From Burkholderiaceae bacterium (GTDB lineage: Bacteria > Pseudomonadota > Gammaproteobacteria > Burkholderiales > Burkholderiaceae), in contig CANGWV010000007.1 in NCBI GenBank assembly GCA_947457875.1, positions 1-33,081 of the forward strand: DNA of 33,081 nt, read 5' to 3'. The first letter of the stretch is position 1. The number at the start of each line of letters is the position of its first letter. A program made the position numbers and the translations under genes. Positions 8,123 to 16,893 of the stretch are shown piece after piece. Below the pieces are notes generated by a model. The model was not told where the DNA came from, searched no databases, and worked only from the letters and a program-made list of their open reading frames with translations.

Positions 8123-8151
8123 GCAGGACAGCAAACAAGGAGTTGGATGGT

Positions 8152-8175
8152 AAACCACCTGCGGGTGGTTTTTTC
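8152..8175 (+). terminator. Rho-independent terminator
   Basis: AAACCACCTGCGGGTGGTTTTTT: 7-8 bp stem then T6. Confidence 0.85.
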
Positions 8176-8218
8176 ATGGCGATGTACTATAGCAATTCAT
8201 CATTCCTAAAGGCAAAGC

Positions 8219-8617
8219 ATGCTTCTCGTCACCACATTGATTGCCTGCATTTTGGCGGCCCTCTTTATTCGCCTATCTTTTGGCGTTATTCGTCTGCGAC
8301 GACACCATAAAGTAGGTCTGGGTAGCGGTGGCGTTGACGATTTAGAGCGTGCCATTCGGGCTCAAGCTAACTTTGCCGAATACGTACCGATTGCATTAAT
8401 TCTCATGGCTTGCCTCGAGCTCAATGGCGCGCCGCTATGGCTGATCGCCATCCTTGGCATTACCTTGGTGGCTGGCCGAGTGATTCATGCAAAGGGAATT
8501 AATCAACCACCGCCACACTTTCGCAATCGCGTCATCGGCATGAAATTCACGATCACGACCCTCATTATGTTGGTGGTATTTAATCTAGCCTGGTTGCTGT
8601 TGCAGCTCTGGTCATAG
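8219..8617 (+). CDS. MAPEG-family membrane protein
   Basis: RRHHKVGLGSGGVDDLERAIRAQANFAEYVPIALILMACLELNGAPLWL...GRVIHAKGI. Confidence 0.85.
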   Translation: MLLVTTLIACILAALFIRLSFGVIRLRRHHKVGLGSGGVDDLERAIRAQANFAEYVPIALILMACLELNGAPLWLIAILGITLVAGRVIHAKGINQPPPHFRNRVIGMKFTITTLIMLVVFNLAWLLLQLWS

Positions 8618-8625
8618 GAAAAGAT

Positions 8626-9468
8626 ATGCAAACGAAGCGTTATTATTTGGTTGTAGCGTGCTGTGTCGCACTACCGCTGTTATACGGATGTAGTACGACG
8701 AATTATGGTGATAATCAATTTAAGCTCAGTATGGCGAGCTCAGGCAAAGACGTCATGTGGGTGCCAACCAAAGTCGAGATGGCCGATCAAATGCTCTCGC
8801 TCGCACAAGTACGATCAGGGGACCGTGTATATGACTTAGGCTCGGGCGACGGCGTCATTCCGATTGAAGCGGCAAAAAAGTACCAGGTGCGTGCAGTCGG
8901 TATTGAATACAACCCCGATTTAGTAAAGCTATCCCAGCGCAATGCAGAGCGGGCTAAAGTCCAAAACCTCGTGACATTTAAGCAAGGCGATATTTTTGTG
9001 GAGGATTTTTCACAAGCCACTGTGCTGACCTTGTATCTGGGCGAAAATCTCAACACTAGGCTGATGCCGACCATTTTAAAAATGCAAGCCGGTACGCGGG
9101 TGGTATCTAATACATTTCGGATGGAGTCGTGGATACCCGATCAGGAGGTGCGCATTTCCAACGGAGAAATGGCCTATCTTTGGATTGTTCCCGCCAATAT
9201 TGATGGTGGCTGGCAATGGAATGGCCCGGCTGGACTGGGCGATCTTCGCCTCGTGATTCGCCAGAAGAAACAATTCTTTGATGGCACCTTGTATCAGGGC
9301 AATAAGCGAATAGCGCACTTTGAAGATGGCCGCATTCGAGGAGCTGATTTGGAATTTGCCTTTGCATACCAAAAGATGAATTACGTTTTCAAGGGTCGCG
9401 TCAATGGGGCCAGCATGATAGGCAACCTGAACAATAACCCCGCATTGGCCGTTAGCGGTAAACGCTAA
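8626..9468 (+). CDS. SAM-dependent methyltransferase-fold protein with lipoprotein-like signal
   Basis: N-terminal LPLLYGCSTT lipobox-like; motif I DRVYDLGSGDGVIPIEAAKKY, VGIEYNPDLVKLSQRNAERAKVQNLVTFKQGDIF. Confidence 0.8.
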   Translation: MQTKRYYLVVACCVALPLLYGCSTTNYGDNQFKLSMASSGKDVMWVPTKVEMADQMLSLAQVRSGDRVYDLGSGDGVIPIEAAKKYQVRAVGIEYNPDLVKLSQRNAERAKVQNLVTFKQGDIFVEDFSQATVLTLYLGENLNTRLMPTILKMQAGTRVVSNTFRMESWIPDQEVRISNGEMAYLWIVPANIDGGWQWNGPAGLGDLRLVIRQKKQFFDGTLYQGNKRIAHFEDGRIRGADLEFAFAYQKMNYVFKGRVNGASMIGNLNNNPALAVSGKR

Positions 9469-9482
9469 GGATAAGTCTGGCG

Positions 9483-10526
9483 ATGTTTAGCTTCACTCAA
9501 TTAACGCTGCCACTGATTCAGGCTCCAATGGCCGGCGGAATTACTACGCCACAATTGGTTGCGGCAGTAGCAAATCATGGCGGTGTCGGCAGCTTTGGTT
9601 TTGCATACAGCACACCAGAAAAAATTCATACGGATTTAGTAGCTGCACAGTCACTGACAAGCGGGCCTATTAATGCTAATTTTTTTGTGTTCAGTCCAGT
9701 TAGCTTGCCAAGCGATCAGACCCAAGTAAATGCCCTGCATGCGCTACGTTCGCTGAGCGTAGACGGAGTCAAGACGCTCACCATTCCAGCAGAACCCTTC
9801 TATCCCAATCTGATAGAACAATTAGAGCCTGTCTGGAAAGCTCGACCAGCCATCCTCAGTTTTCATTTTGGTTTGCCGCCAGATGGAGTTATTAAAAAAG
9901 CACATTCGCTCGGAATTGCGGTCGGCATCAGCGCTACTAACCTTGCCGAAGCCTTAGCCATTGAATTAGCCCATGCCGATTTTATTGTTGCCCAGGGGAT
10001 CGAAGCGGGTGGGCATCGCGGCCAATTTGATTGGCAGGCAAACGATGAGGCCTTAAGTGCCTTAGATCTAACGGCTCAGCTGGCTAAGCATTGCCGAATA
10101 CCAATTGTTGCTGCGGGCGGCATCATGAATGGCGCCCATATACAAAACGCTCTAGCAAAGGGTGCGCAGGCAGCGCAAATGGGAACAGCATTTTTATGTT
10201 GCGATGAGTCAGGGACCCCGCCTAGTTATCGCCACTATTTATTGCACAAACAAGACAGGCCAACGACGCTAACAAAAGCTTTTTCTGGGCGACAAGCGCG
10301 CGGCCTAGAAAATACCTTTACACGTGCGATGCGTGATAAACCTTGCTTGCCTTTCCCTATCCAAAATACCCTGACGGGGCCGCTACGGCAGTGGGCTGTG
10401 GTGCAAAACGATGCCGAGTACCAAAGCCTATGGGCAGGTATGGCGTATGCGCAGGTTCGGAGCATGTCGACAGCAGCATTGCTGCAAAAACTGCACGACG
10501 AGATTGATGCTACAAAACAGATGTAA
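9483..10526 (+). CDS. Nitronate monooxygenase-like (NPD family) flavoprotein
   Basis: LPLIQAPMAGGITTPQLVAAVANHGGVGSFG; GIEAGGHRG; PIVAAGGIMNGAHIQNALAKGAQAAQMGTAFL. Confidence 0.85.
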   Translation: MFSFTQLTLPLIQAPMAGGITTPQLVAAVANHGGVGSFGFAYSTPEKIHTDLVAAQSLTSGPINANFFVFSPVSLPSDQTQVNALHALRSLSVDGVKTLTIPAEPFYPNLIEQLEPVWKARPAILSFHFGLPPDGVIKKAHSLGIAVGISATNLAEALAIELAHADFIVAQGIEAGGHRGQFDWQANDEALSALDLTAQLAKHCRIPIVAAGGIMNGAHIQNALAKGAQAAQMGTAFLCCDESGTPPSYRHYLLHKQDRPTTLTKAFSGRQARGLENTFTRAMRDKPCLPFPIQNTLTGPLRQWAVVQNDAEYQSLWAGMAYAQVRSMSTAALLQKLHDEIDATKQM

Positions 10527-10647
10527 TGATCACCCAGAACGTTGCAGTAAGCCCTAGAGAATCGAGGCGCTTCAAAACAGTGCCTATGCTGGTAAGATAA
10601 AAAAATGCCTTTTTACAATCCACGATACCTAAAACGTATGCAAACGC

Positions 10648-12351
10648 ATGCCGCATGATGTCGGCTTAATTGCCCTGCTTGCGGTCGGCTTTGGCCTTGC
10701 CCTTGTTTTAGGGATGGCCGTCTCGTATCTAAAAATGCCCCCATTGGTTGGTTACTTATTGGCGGGTGTCATGATCGGTCCAGCAACGCCCGGTTTTGTG
10801 GCAGACATTAGCCTATCAACCCAGCTTGCTGAAATTGGCGTGATGCTATTGATGTTTGGGGTTGGCCTGCATTTTTCAATTAATGACCTCTTATCAGTCA
10901 AGAAAATTGCGATACCTGGCGCCTTATTTCAGATGGCGGTCGCTACTGCGCTTGGGTTTTTTGTGGGCAGCTGGTGGGGCTGGTCATTTTTGGGCTCGAT
11001 TGTATTTGGCCTAAGCCTCTCGGTTGCTAGTACGGTCGTGCTGCTGCGCGCACTCGAAGCAAAGGGCCTATTAGAAACGCCGAACGGCAAAATTGCTGTC
11101 GGCTGGCTTGTTGTCGAAGATTTGGTGATGGTACTGGCCTTGGTGCTCTTGCCAGTTATGGCCGATATTTTTCATACTCAGCCAATGGACGGTGCCGACA
11201 AAAATGGCATGGACATTGTGCAAGCTGTTGGAATCACTTTAGCCAAAGTAACCGCATTTATTGTCTTGATGTTGGTGGTGGGTAAGCGTCTCCTGCCCAA
11301 AATTCTATGGCTGGTTGCAAAAAACGGATCACGCGAGCTCTTTACGCTCGCCGTCATCGCATCGGCGATTGGCATTGCATTCTTAGCGGCTTCGCTCTTT
11401 GACGTTTCATTTGCCTTGGGTGCTTTCTTTGCCGGAATGATGCTGGGTGAGTCTGAACTGAGCAAGCGAGCTGCGGATGAGTCATTGCCACTGCGCGATG
11501 CCTTTGCCGTACTCTTTTTTGTTTCCGTTGGCATGCTCTTTAATCCAGAAATCCTGTGGAACGAACCGCTCAAACTACTGATTGTGATTTTGATTATTAC
11601 AGTTGGTAAAACACTGGCTGCAGTGGCTTTTGTTTTGCTCTTTAAGTACCCACTCAACACAGCAATGACGGTCGGTATTAGCTTGGCTCAAATCGGCGAG
11701 TTCTCGTTCATCTTGGCAGGCATGGGCTTAGCTATGGACTTAATACCGAATGATGCATACAGCCTCATTTTGGCAGGTGCGATTATTTCGATTGCGATGA
11801 ATTCATTTCTATTTAGCGGTATTACCCCTGCAATCGAGTGGGCGCGCAAGCGTTCGGTCTTAGCGCGTAAATTAGATAGCCGCATTGATCCACTCGCATT
11901 GTTGCCGACCACCGTCAATCAATCCCTCTTGAGTGGGCAGGTTGTGATTGTGGGTCATGGCCGAGTTGGAAAAAGCGTTTTTCAAAAACTGCGGGAGAAA
12001 AACATTGCTTGCGTTGTGGCTGAGATAGACCGCGCAGTAGTACAAGAATTGCGCACACAAGACGTTCCCGCTGTAGTGGGCGACGCAGCCGATCCGTTTG
12101 TTCTGATTCAGGCGCATATTGCGCAAGCAGCAATTCTAGTGATCGCAACCAAAGATGCAATGAATATCGGCAAGATGGTCGAGACAGCAAGGGCGCTCAA
12201 TCCGAATATTGCTATATTCATTCGCGCACAAGATGGTGAATCTATTGCGATTTATGAAAAAGAGGGCTGGGGCAAGTCATTTACTGCAGAGGAAGAGTTG
12301 GCGAATCGCTTGAGTAATGAGGTAGTGCAAAAACTCCAACAAGCACACTAG
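10648..12351 (+). CDS. Kef-type monovalent cation:proton antiporter with C-terminal TrkA-N domain
   Basis: MPPLVGYLLAGVMIGPATPGFV membrane exchanger domain; VVIVGHGRVGKSVFQKLREKNIACVVAEID Rossmann domain. Confidence 0.9.
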   Translation: MPHDVGLIALLAVGFGLALVLGMAVSYLKMPPLVGYLLAGVMIGPATPGFVADISLSTQLAEIGVMLLMFGVGLHFSINDLLSVKKIAIPGALFQMAVATALGFFVGSWWGWSFLGSIVFGLSLSVASTVVLLRALEAKGLLETPNGKIAVGWLVVEDLVMVLALVLLPVMADIFHTQPMDGADKNGMDIVQAVGITLAKVTAFIVLMLVVGKRLLPKILWLVAKNGSRELFTLAVIASAIGIAFLAASLFDVSFALGAFFAGMMLGESELSKRAADESLPLRDAFAVLFFVSVGMLFNPEILWNEPLKLLIVILIITVGKTLAAVAFVLLFKYPLNTAMTVGISLAQIGEFSFILAGMGLAMDLIPNDAYSLILAGAIISIAMNSFLFSGITPAIEWARKRSVLARKLDSRIDPLALLPTTVNQSLLSGQVVIVGHGRVGKSVFQKLREKNIACVVAEIDRAVVQELRTQDVPAVVGDAADPFVLIQAHIAQAAILVIATKDAMNIGKMVETARALNPNIAIFIRAQDGESIAIYEKEGWGKSFTAEEELANRLSNEVVQKLQQAH

Positions 12352-12354
12352 CCA

Positions 12355-13215
12355 ATGAAAAGCGTAATCAGAATACACAGCAATAATCAGGCGCATTGGG
12401 TCGGGGATGGATTCCTCGTGCGGACCTTGTTTTCATATCAGTCGATGGGCGAAGATCTCAGTCCATTTTTAATGCTGGATTATGCAAGTCCAACGGCATT
12501 TCTTCCCAGTACAACAGCCAAAGGTGTTGGCCCGCATCCGCACCGTGGATTTGAGACAGTCACGATTGCCTTTGAGGGGGAGCTTGAGCATAAAGACTCG
12601 GCAGGCAACAGCGGCACGATTGGTCCGGGTGATGTTCAGTGGATGACGGCTGGAGCTGGAATTTTGCACGAAGAAATGCATTCAAAGCAATTCACGCAGC
12701 AAGGCGGCATGCTCAGCATGGCGCAGCTCTGGGTTAACTTGCCAGCAAAACAAAAGATGGCGCCACCGGGCTACCAAGCAATCGAAAATCAAACCATCCC
12801 GACAATCTATTTAGAAGATGATCAGGGCGCGGTCCGCCTGATTGCAGGGGGCCATGCCGGATTTTCCGGGCCAGCGAAAACCCATACAGCCATGCAGGTT
12901 TGGGACCTGCGGATTAAAAAAGGGGCGGTGATTTCATTGCCCGCACCCAATCATTGGAGTGCTGCGTTGGCCATACTGCAGGGTCAAGTCGAGACTGATA
13001 AAGGGGTCGCAGGAGATGCCAGTCTGATCGTCTTTAGTCGGCTGGGCACTGGCATTGAAGTACGCGCCAGTCAAGATACACATGCCCTCTTTTTGAGTGG
13101 AGAGCCAATTGCGGAGCCAATCGTGGGCTATGGCCCTTTTGTTATGAATACAAAGGCAGAAATCGTCAAAGCAATGGATGATTTTAATAGTGGCCAGTTT
13201 GGAAGGCTTGGTTAA
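12355..13215 (+). CDS. Pirin-family protein
   Basis: PFLMLDYASPTAF, GVGPHPHRGFETVTIAFEGELEHKDSAGNSGTIGPGDVQWMTAGAGILHEEM. Confidence 0.9.
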   Translation: MKSVIRIHSNNQAHWVGDGFLVRTLFSYQSMGEDLSPFLMLDYASPTAFLPSTTAKGVGPHPHRGFETVTIAFEGELEHKDSAGNSGTIGPGDVQWMTAGAGILHEEMHSKQFTQQGGMLSMAQLWVNLPAKQKMAPPGYQAIENQTIPTIYLEDDQGAVRLIAGGHAGFSGPAKTHTAMQVWDLRIKKGAVISLPAPNHWSAALAILQGQVETDKGVAGDASLIVFSRLGTGIEVRASQDTHALFLSGEPIAEPIVGYGPFVMNTKAEIVKAMDDFNSGQFGRLG

Positions 13216-13216
13216 G

Positions 13217-14164
13217 CTAGAAGCTGGCGGCTAAGCCAATCGAAGTGCCGCGTACGTTTTGCCCAAATTGATAACGAAACACAATTCGCACTCGACTAAA
13301 TAGAGGCTCCGATTGGCTGCGGTCAAACTCGATACCAGTACCTACCGACGACAGTGAATTAAAGCCGAGCGCGCCGCGCAGATCCCCTAAAAATTCGGTG
13401 TGTGCCAGTTCCATGACAGCTCGAATAGGCATTGTAAAAAAGGTAAGCGGTGTAGGCACTCGATTGCGCGCCCACAAGCTCAGACTTTGGGAGTTCGCGG
13501 AGCCCTGAACTGCCTTCGAGGTATCAAAGGTATTTATTTCAATATTGGTATAGCGTAATTCAATATCAATTTCACGCTCTGGCTTGTAATTCTCGTAGTC
13601 CAGCATCAGCGACCCGCCCAGGCCATAGGTGTTCATGCGCCCTTTCTGTAAAAACTGCAGATCAGCACCCGTTTGATTTTCAATGATCCGAGACGCAATC
13701 GAGAGATCGCTTTCTAGATGGCCTAGCATGACGTTAGCAATCGGCCTGATGCGCAGTTCGTTTGTGAGTGGAAAATCCCAGCCCACACCACCAGTGCCGG
13801 TGATGCTATTCCAGTGCACAGGGACATTAATGCTTGTATTGCCGACGGTCCCGATAAAACTCGGGTTATATCGATTAACCGCGAGAGTGCCTTCAAGATA
13901 AAGTGGCACATTTCTACTTAGGCGATCTCCGCCACCCAAGGAAATCATTTGTAAGTTGGGATTGTTCCCGCTGCGGTCAGTAATGGATAAAGATCCAGTG
14001 GTGACATCAGGCGTTAAAGAATAGCCAGTAATCACCATAAACGCATCTGCCCGTTTCTTTAAAAAGGAATTGAGGGCATCTGCGCCTTGTGCGTGCGCGC
14101 CCGACATTAGTGCGCACCAAAACACAATAAGGCAAATCAGACGGCTTTGAATGGGGCGTAGCAT
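13217..14164 (-). CDS. Putative outer-membrane beta-barrel protein
   Basis: Signal peptide MLRPIQSRLICLIVFWCALMSGAHAQG from internal ATG at 14164; alternating beta-strand pattern; C-terminal Phe. Confidence 0.6.
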   Translation of the reverse strand: MLRPIQSRLICLIVFWCALMSGAHAQGADALNSFLKKRADAFMVITGYSLTPDVTTGSLSITDRSGNNPNLQMISLGGGDRLSRNVPLYLEGTLAVNRYNPSFIGTVGNTSINVPVHWNSITGTGGVGWDFPLTNELRIRPIANVMLGHLESDLSIASRIIENQTGADLQFLQKGRMNTYGLGGSLMLDYENYKPEREIDIELRYTNIEINTFDTSKAVQGSANSQSLSLWARNRVPTPLTFFTMPIRAVMELAHTEFLGDLRGALGFNSLSSVGTGIEFDRSQSEPLFSRVRIVFRYQFGQNVRGTSIGLAASF

Positions 14165-14263
14165 CGGTGTGGTGTTTAGCGGGCAAGTCTTAGAGGTTAC
14201 GGGCGTGTGCGGGCAGAATAATGAGCCCACAAGATCCCAGAAATTATAAGACGGCTAGACCCC

Positions 14264-15244
14264 ATGGCAACCCGTTATCATATGATTGTGAATAACTTTC
14301 TTGATCCCGCCATTCTCTTTTTTGTGTTTGGAGCTTTTGCTGGTCTGATTAAGTCCAATTTAGAGATTCCGCAACCGATTGCACGTTTTCTGTCGCTGTA
14401 TTTGTTAATGGCCTTAGGGCTAAAGGGCGGATTTGCACTGCAGAAGTCGGGCTTCACTCAAGAGATTGGTTTAGCGCTGGGCCTCGCTATCTTTCTGGCC
14501 ATCATTATTCCAGTCATTGCCTATGCGGTTCTGCGAACCCGGCTAAATAACTATGACTCTGCCGCCATCGCAGCAACCTATGGTTCGGTAAGCGCAGTTA
14601 CCTTTATTACGGCAACCCAGTTTTTGAGCAATCAAGAGATTCCCTATGGCGGTCATATGGCTGCGGCTATGGCTCTGATGGAGTCGCCCGCAATTATTTT
14701 GGCCATTGTATTGGCTAATAAAGCCCGTGTGAGTAGTACAAGCAAAGCTCAGTCCATTGGTTTGTCGAAGGTATTACATGAATCATTTACTGACGGTGCG
14801 CAACTTTTGTTACTCGGATCAATGGCTGTTGGCATGCTCAGCGGGGAAGATGGTCAGCGCATCATGGCGCCATTCTCAATTGATTTATTCAAGGGAATGT
14901 TGGCATTCTTCTTATTAGATATGGGGCTGATGGCAGCAAAAAATTTCAGCGGCATTAAAGGCAAGCCCCTAATCGTATTGATTTATGCGCTGGTTGCGCC
15001 TTTAGTGCACGCGGGTATTGCTTTGGTTCTTTGCACTCTATTGGAATTGCCATTGGGAGATACGATCTTATTAATGGTGCTTGCCGCGAGTGCGTCGTAT
15101 ATTGCAGTGCCGGCCGTATTACGCCATGCCTTGCCTGAAGTCAATCCAGCCCTTTACATGGGTATGTCCCTGGGCATCACTTTTCCCTTCAATATCATTA
15201 TCGGCATACCGCTGTACTCATATGTAGCGCAACTGTTGCGATAA
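14264..15244 (+). CDS. SbtA-type sodium-dependent bicarbonate transporter family
   Basis: NNFLDPAILFFVFGAFAGLIKSNLEIPQPIARFLSLYLLMALGLKGG...YGSVSAVTFITA...MALMESPAIILAI; alternative start 14282. Confidence 0.82.
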   Translation: MATRYHMIVNNFLDPAILFFVFGAFAGLIKSNLEIPQPIARFLSLYLLMALGLKGGFALQKSGFTQEIGLALGLAIFLAIIIPVIAYAVLRTRLNNYDSAAIAATYGSVSAVTFITATQFLSNQEIPYGGHMAAAMALMESPAIILAIVLANKARVSSTSKAQSIGLSKVLHESFTDGAQLLLLGSMAVGMLSGEDGQRIMAPFSIDLFKGMLAFFLLDMGLMAAKNFSGIKGKPLIVLIYALVAPLVHAGIALVLCTLLELPLGDTILLMVLAASASYIAVPAVLRHALPEVNPALYMGMSLGITFPFNIIIGIPLYSYVAQLLR

Positions 15245-15308
15245 CGCGTTTTCATACTAAGGCCCTTTGGCTTGGTATAGTTATTAATCCATTAACTAAA
15301 GGACTGAT

Positions 15309-15545
15309 ATGACCCACCACGAAAAACTCATTGCTGCGTTTGAGGCCTATAAAGAAGAGAACACCAAGTTTCAGGAAAAAGGCATAAAAGCATCTGCTGC
15401 ACGCGCACGCAAAGCACTTCAGGAAATTGCTGGGTCATGCAAAGAGCGCCGTAAAGAAATTACAGCAGAAAAAGAAGTGCTTGAGGGCAAAAAAGGCGAA
15501 GGCATGTCACAAGATGCCGCTCGTCACGCCCACGTTCGTAAGTAA
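15309..15545 (+). CDS. Small basic Hc1 (histone H1-like)-type protein, copy 1
   Basis: MTHHEKLIAAFEAYKEENTKFQEKGIKASAARARKALQEIAGSCKERRKEITAEKE; resembles the Hc1 N-terminal helical hairpin; paralog of 21203..21382; AAAGGA RBS. Confidence 0.65.
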   Translation: MTHHEKLIAAFEAYKEENTKFQEKGIKASAARARKALQEIAGSCKERRKEITAEKEVLEGKKGEGMSQDAARHAHVRK

Positions 15546-15651
15546 TTAACGCGCACCTAATTGGTGCCGCTTCAAGAAAGCGACTGGCTTCGGTGTATTA
15601 ATATTTGAATGTAGTCGATTTATTCATTTTTACCCTCCATAAGCATTCTTT

Positions 15652-15681
15652 GGCCATTCCTCGGGATGGCCTTTTCTTTTT
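15652..15681. terminator. Rho-independent terminator-like hairpin
   Basis: GGCCATTCC-TC-GGGATGGCC (one G-T pair) followed by TTTTCTTTTT. Confidence 0.75.
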
Positions 15682-15689
15682 ATAGATGC

Positions 15690-16388
15690 TTATTTCATTG
15701 CGGTTGGTGTTGGGTTGGCGGAGACTTCCATGGCTAACTGAACTGCGCGCTTGGCCATTTCCTCAAATGAGGCAATGGAGCCCGAGCCGGTTCTGAAGGT
15801 TTCGCCCTCTAAGGAAATCACGCCACCACCGATAAAGTCATTGGACTGACTATCGGTAATTTTGCTCTCAATGACTAGCGCAGGTGTTTTGGAGTTAACG
15901 CCAGAAGCGTAAGCCGCCGCATTTGCTGCCAGACCAATGGGCGTAAAGTTCCATGGCTTTAGTCCATCTGCAGAAACCTCAGCGCCCGTAATGCCGACCG
16001 ATATGCGCGCCACCCCAGGACCGGGCTTTGTAACGATACGCATGCCGCGCCGACCTTCAACAGCTTCACGCATCGACATTTCTAGGGCGCGTTTTGCTTG
16101 CGCAACCACTTGAGGAGTGATTGCGCTCGTGAATTGCGATTGATTCAGGTAAATGGGATCCAAAATAACGGCAGTGTAGGTATTGGGATTCACGCCTGCT
16201 TTGCGATAGCGCCAAATGCGCGTTCCATCGGGAGTATTCGTAACGGGCTGCAACAGGCGATAGTTGGGTAAAAAACCTGACTCAGGCATCGCAGTCGTAG
16301 ACATAATTTTGGGTCCGCCACTACAGGCAAGCAAAGTGCTAATAAGTGGTGTCGTTACGAGGAGTGTAAGGAATGTTCTGCGCTTCAT
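15690..16388 (-). CDS. DUF3313-family lipoprotein
   Basis: Lipobox STLLACSGG; YRKAGVNPNTYTAVILDPIYLNQSQF...ARISVGITGAE...PALVIESKITDSQSNDFIGGG. Confidence 0.75.
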   Translation of the reverse strand: MKRRTFLTLLVTTPLISTLLACSGGPKIMSTTAMPESGFLPNYRLLQPVTNTPDGTRIWRYRKAGVNPNTYTAVILDPIYLNQSQFTSAITPQVVAQAKRALEMSMREAVEGRRGMRIVTKPGPGVARISVGITGAEVSADGLKPWNFTPIGLAANAAAYASGVNSKTPALVIESKITDSQSNDFIGGGVISLEGETFRTGSGSIASFEEMAKRAVQLAMEVSANPTPTAMK

Positions 16389-16503
16389 GAATAGATCCTT
16401 TTGAGGTCATGCGGCACATGATGTACATTCATTCTACGGCTGATTTGATTGAAGCACCCGCAGCAGCAGTAAATACGTTAAATAAACAAAAAAAGGTAAA
16501 AAG

Positions 16504-16893
16504 ATGTCAAAGAGTGATCGATTTGAAAAAGGAATGGTATTGCGCCGCAAGGTATTGGGCGATGCCTATGTCGACCAAGCCATGCAGAAAGCAGATGATT
16601 TTTCGATGCCGCTGCAGGATTTTGTGACTGAAAATGCCTGGGGCACGGTGTGGGTGCGAGAAGGCCTAACGCTCAAGCAGCGCAGCTTAATTACGGTGTC
16701 CGCCATAATTGCCATGAACCGACCACATGAATTGAAGTTACACATTCGCGGCGCCCTCAATAATGGCGTAACCAAGGAAGAGCTTCGCGAAGTCTTTTTG
16801 CACTGCGGTGCCTATTGCGGCGCGCCCGCTGTGGTCGATTCGTTTCGGATCGCGCGCGAAGTATTTGCAGAATACGCTAAAGCAGCAGGCTAG
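16504..16893 (+). CDS. Carboxymuconolactone decarboxylase (CMD)-family protein
   Basis: MSKSDRFEKGMVLRRKVLGDAYVDQAM...WGTVWVREGLTLKQRSLITVSAIIAMNRPHELKLHIRGALNNGVTKEELREVFLHCGAYCGAPA. Confidence 0.88.
   Translation: MSKSDRFEKGMVLRRKVLGDAYVDQAMQKADDFSMPLQDFVTENAWGTVWVREGLTLKQRSLITVSAIIAMNRPHELKLHIRGALNNGVTKEELREVFLHCGAYCGAPAVVDSFRIAREVFAEYAKAAG

Noticed and set aside
11178-11660. 160-aa minus-strand ORF
   Set aside because: Fully antisense to the Kef-type antiporter; low-complexity composition and no recognisable domain.
15252-15278. Imperfect hairpin after the SbtA gene (ATACTAAGGCC...GGCTTGGTAT)
   Set aside because: Contains a bulge and a G-T pair and lacks a U-tract; not strong enough to call a terminator.
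16409-16627. 72-aa plus-strand ORF
   Set aside because: Overlaps the CMD-family gene out of frame; no domain.
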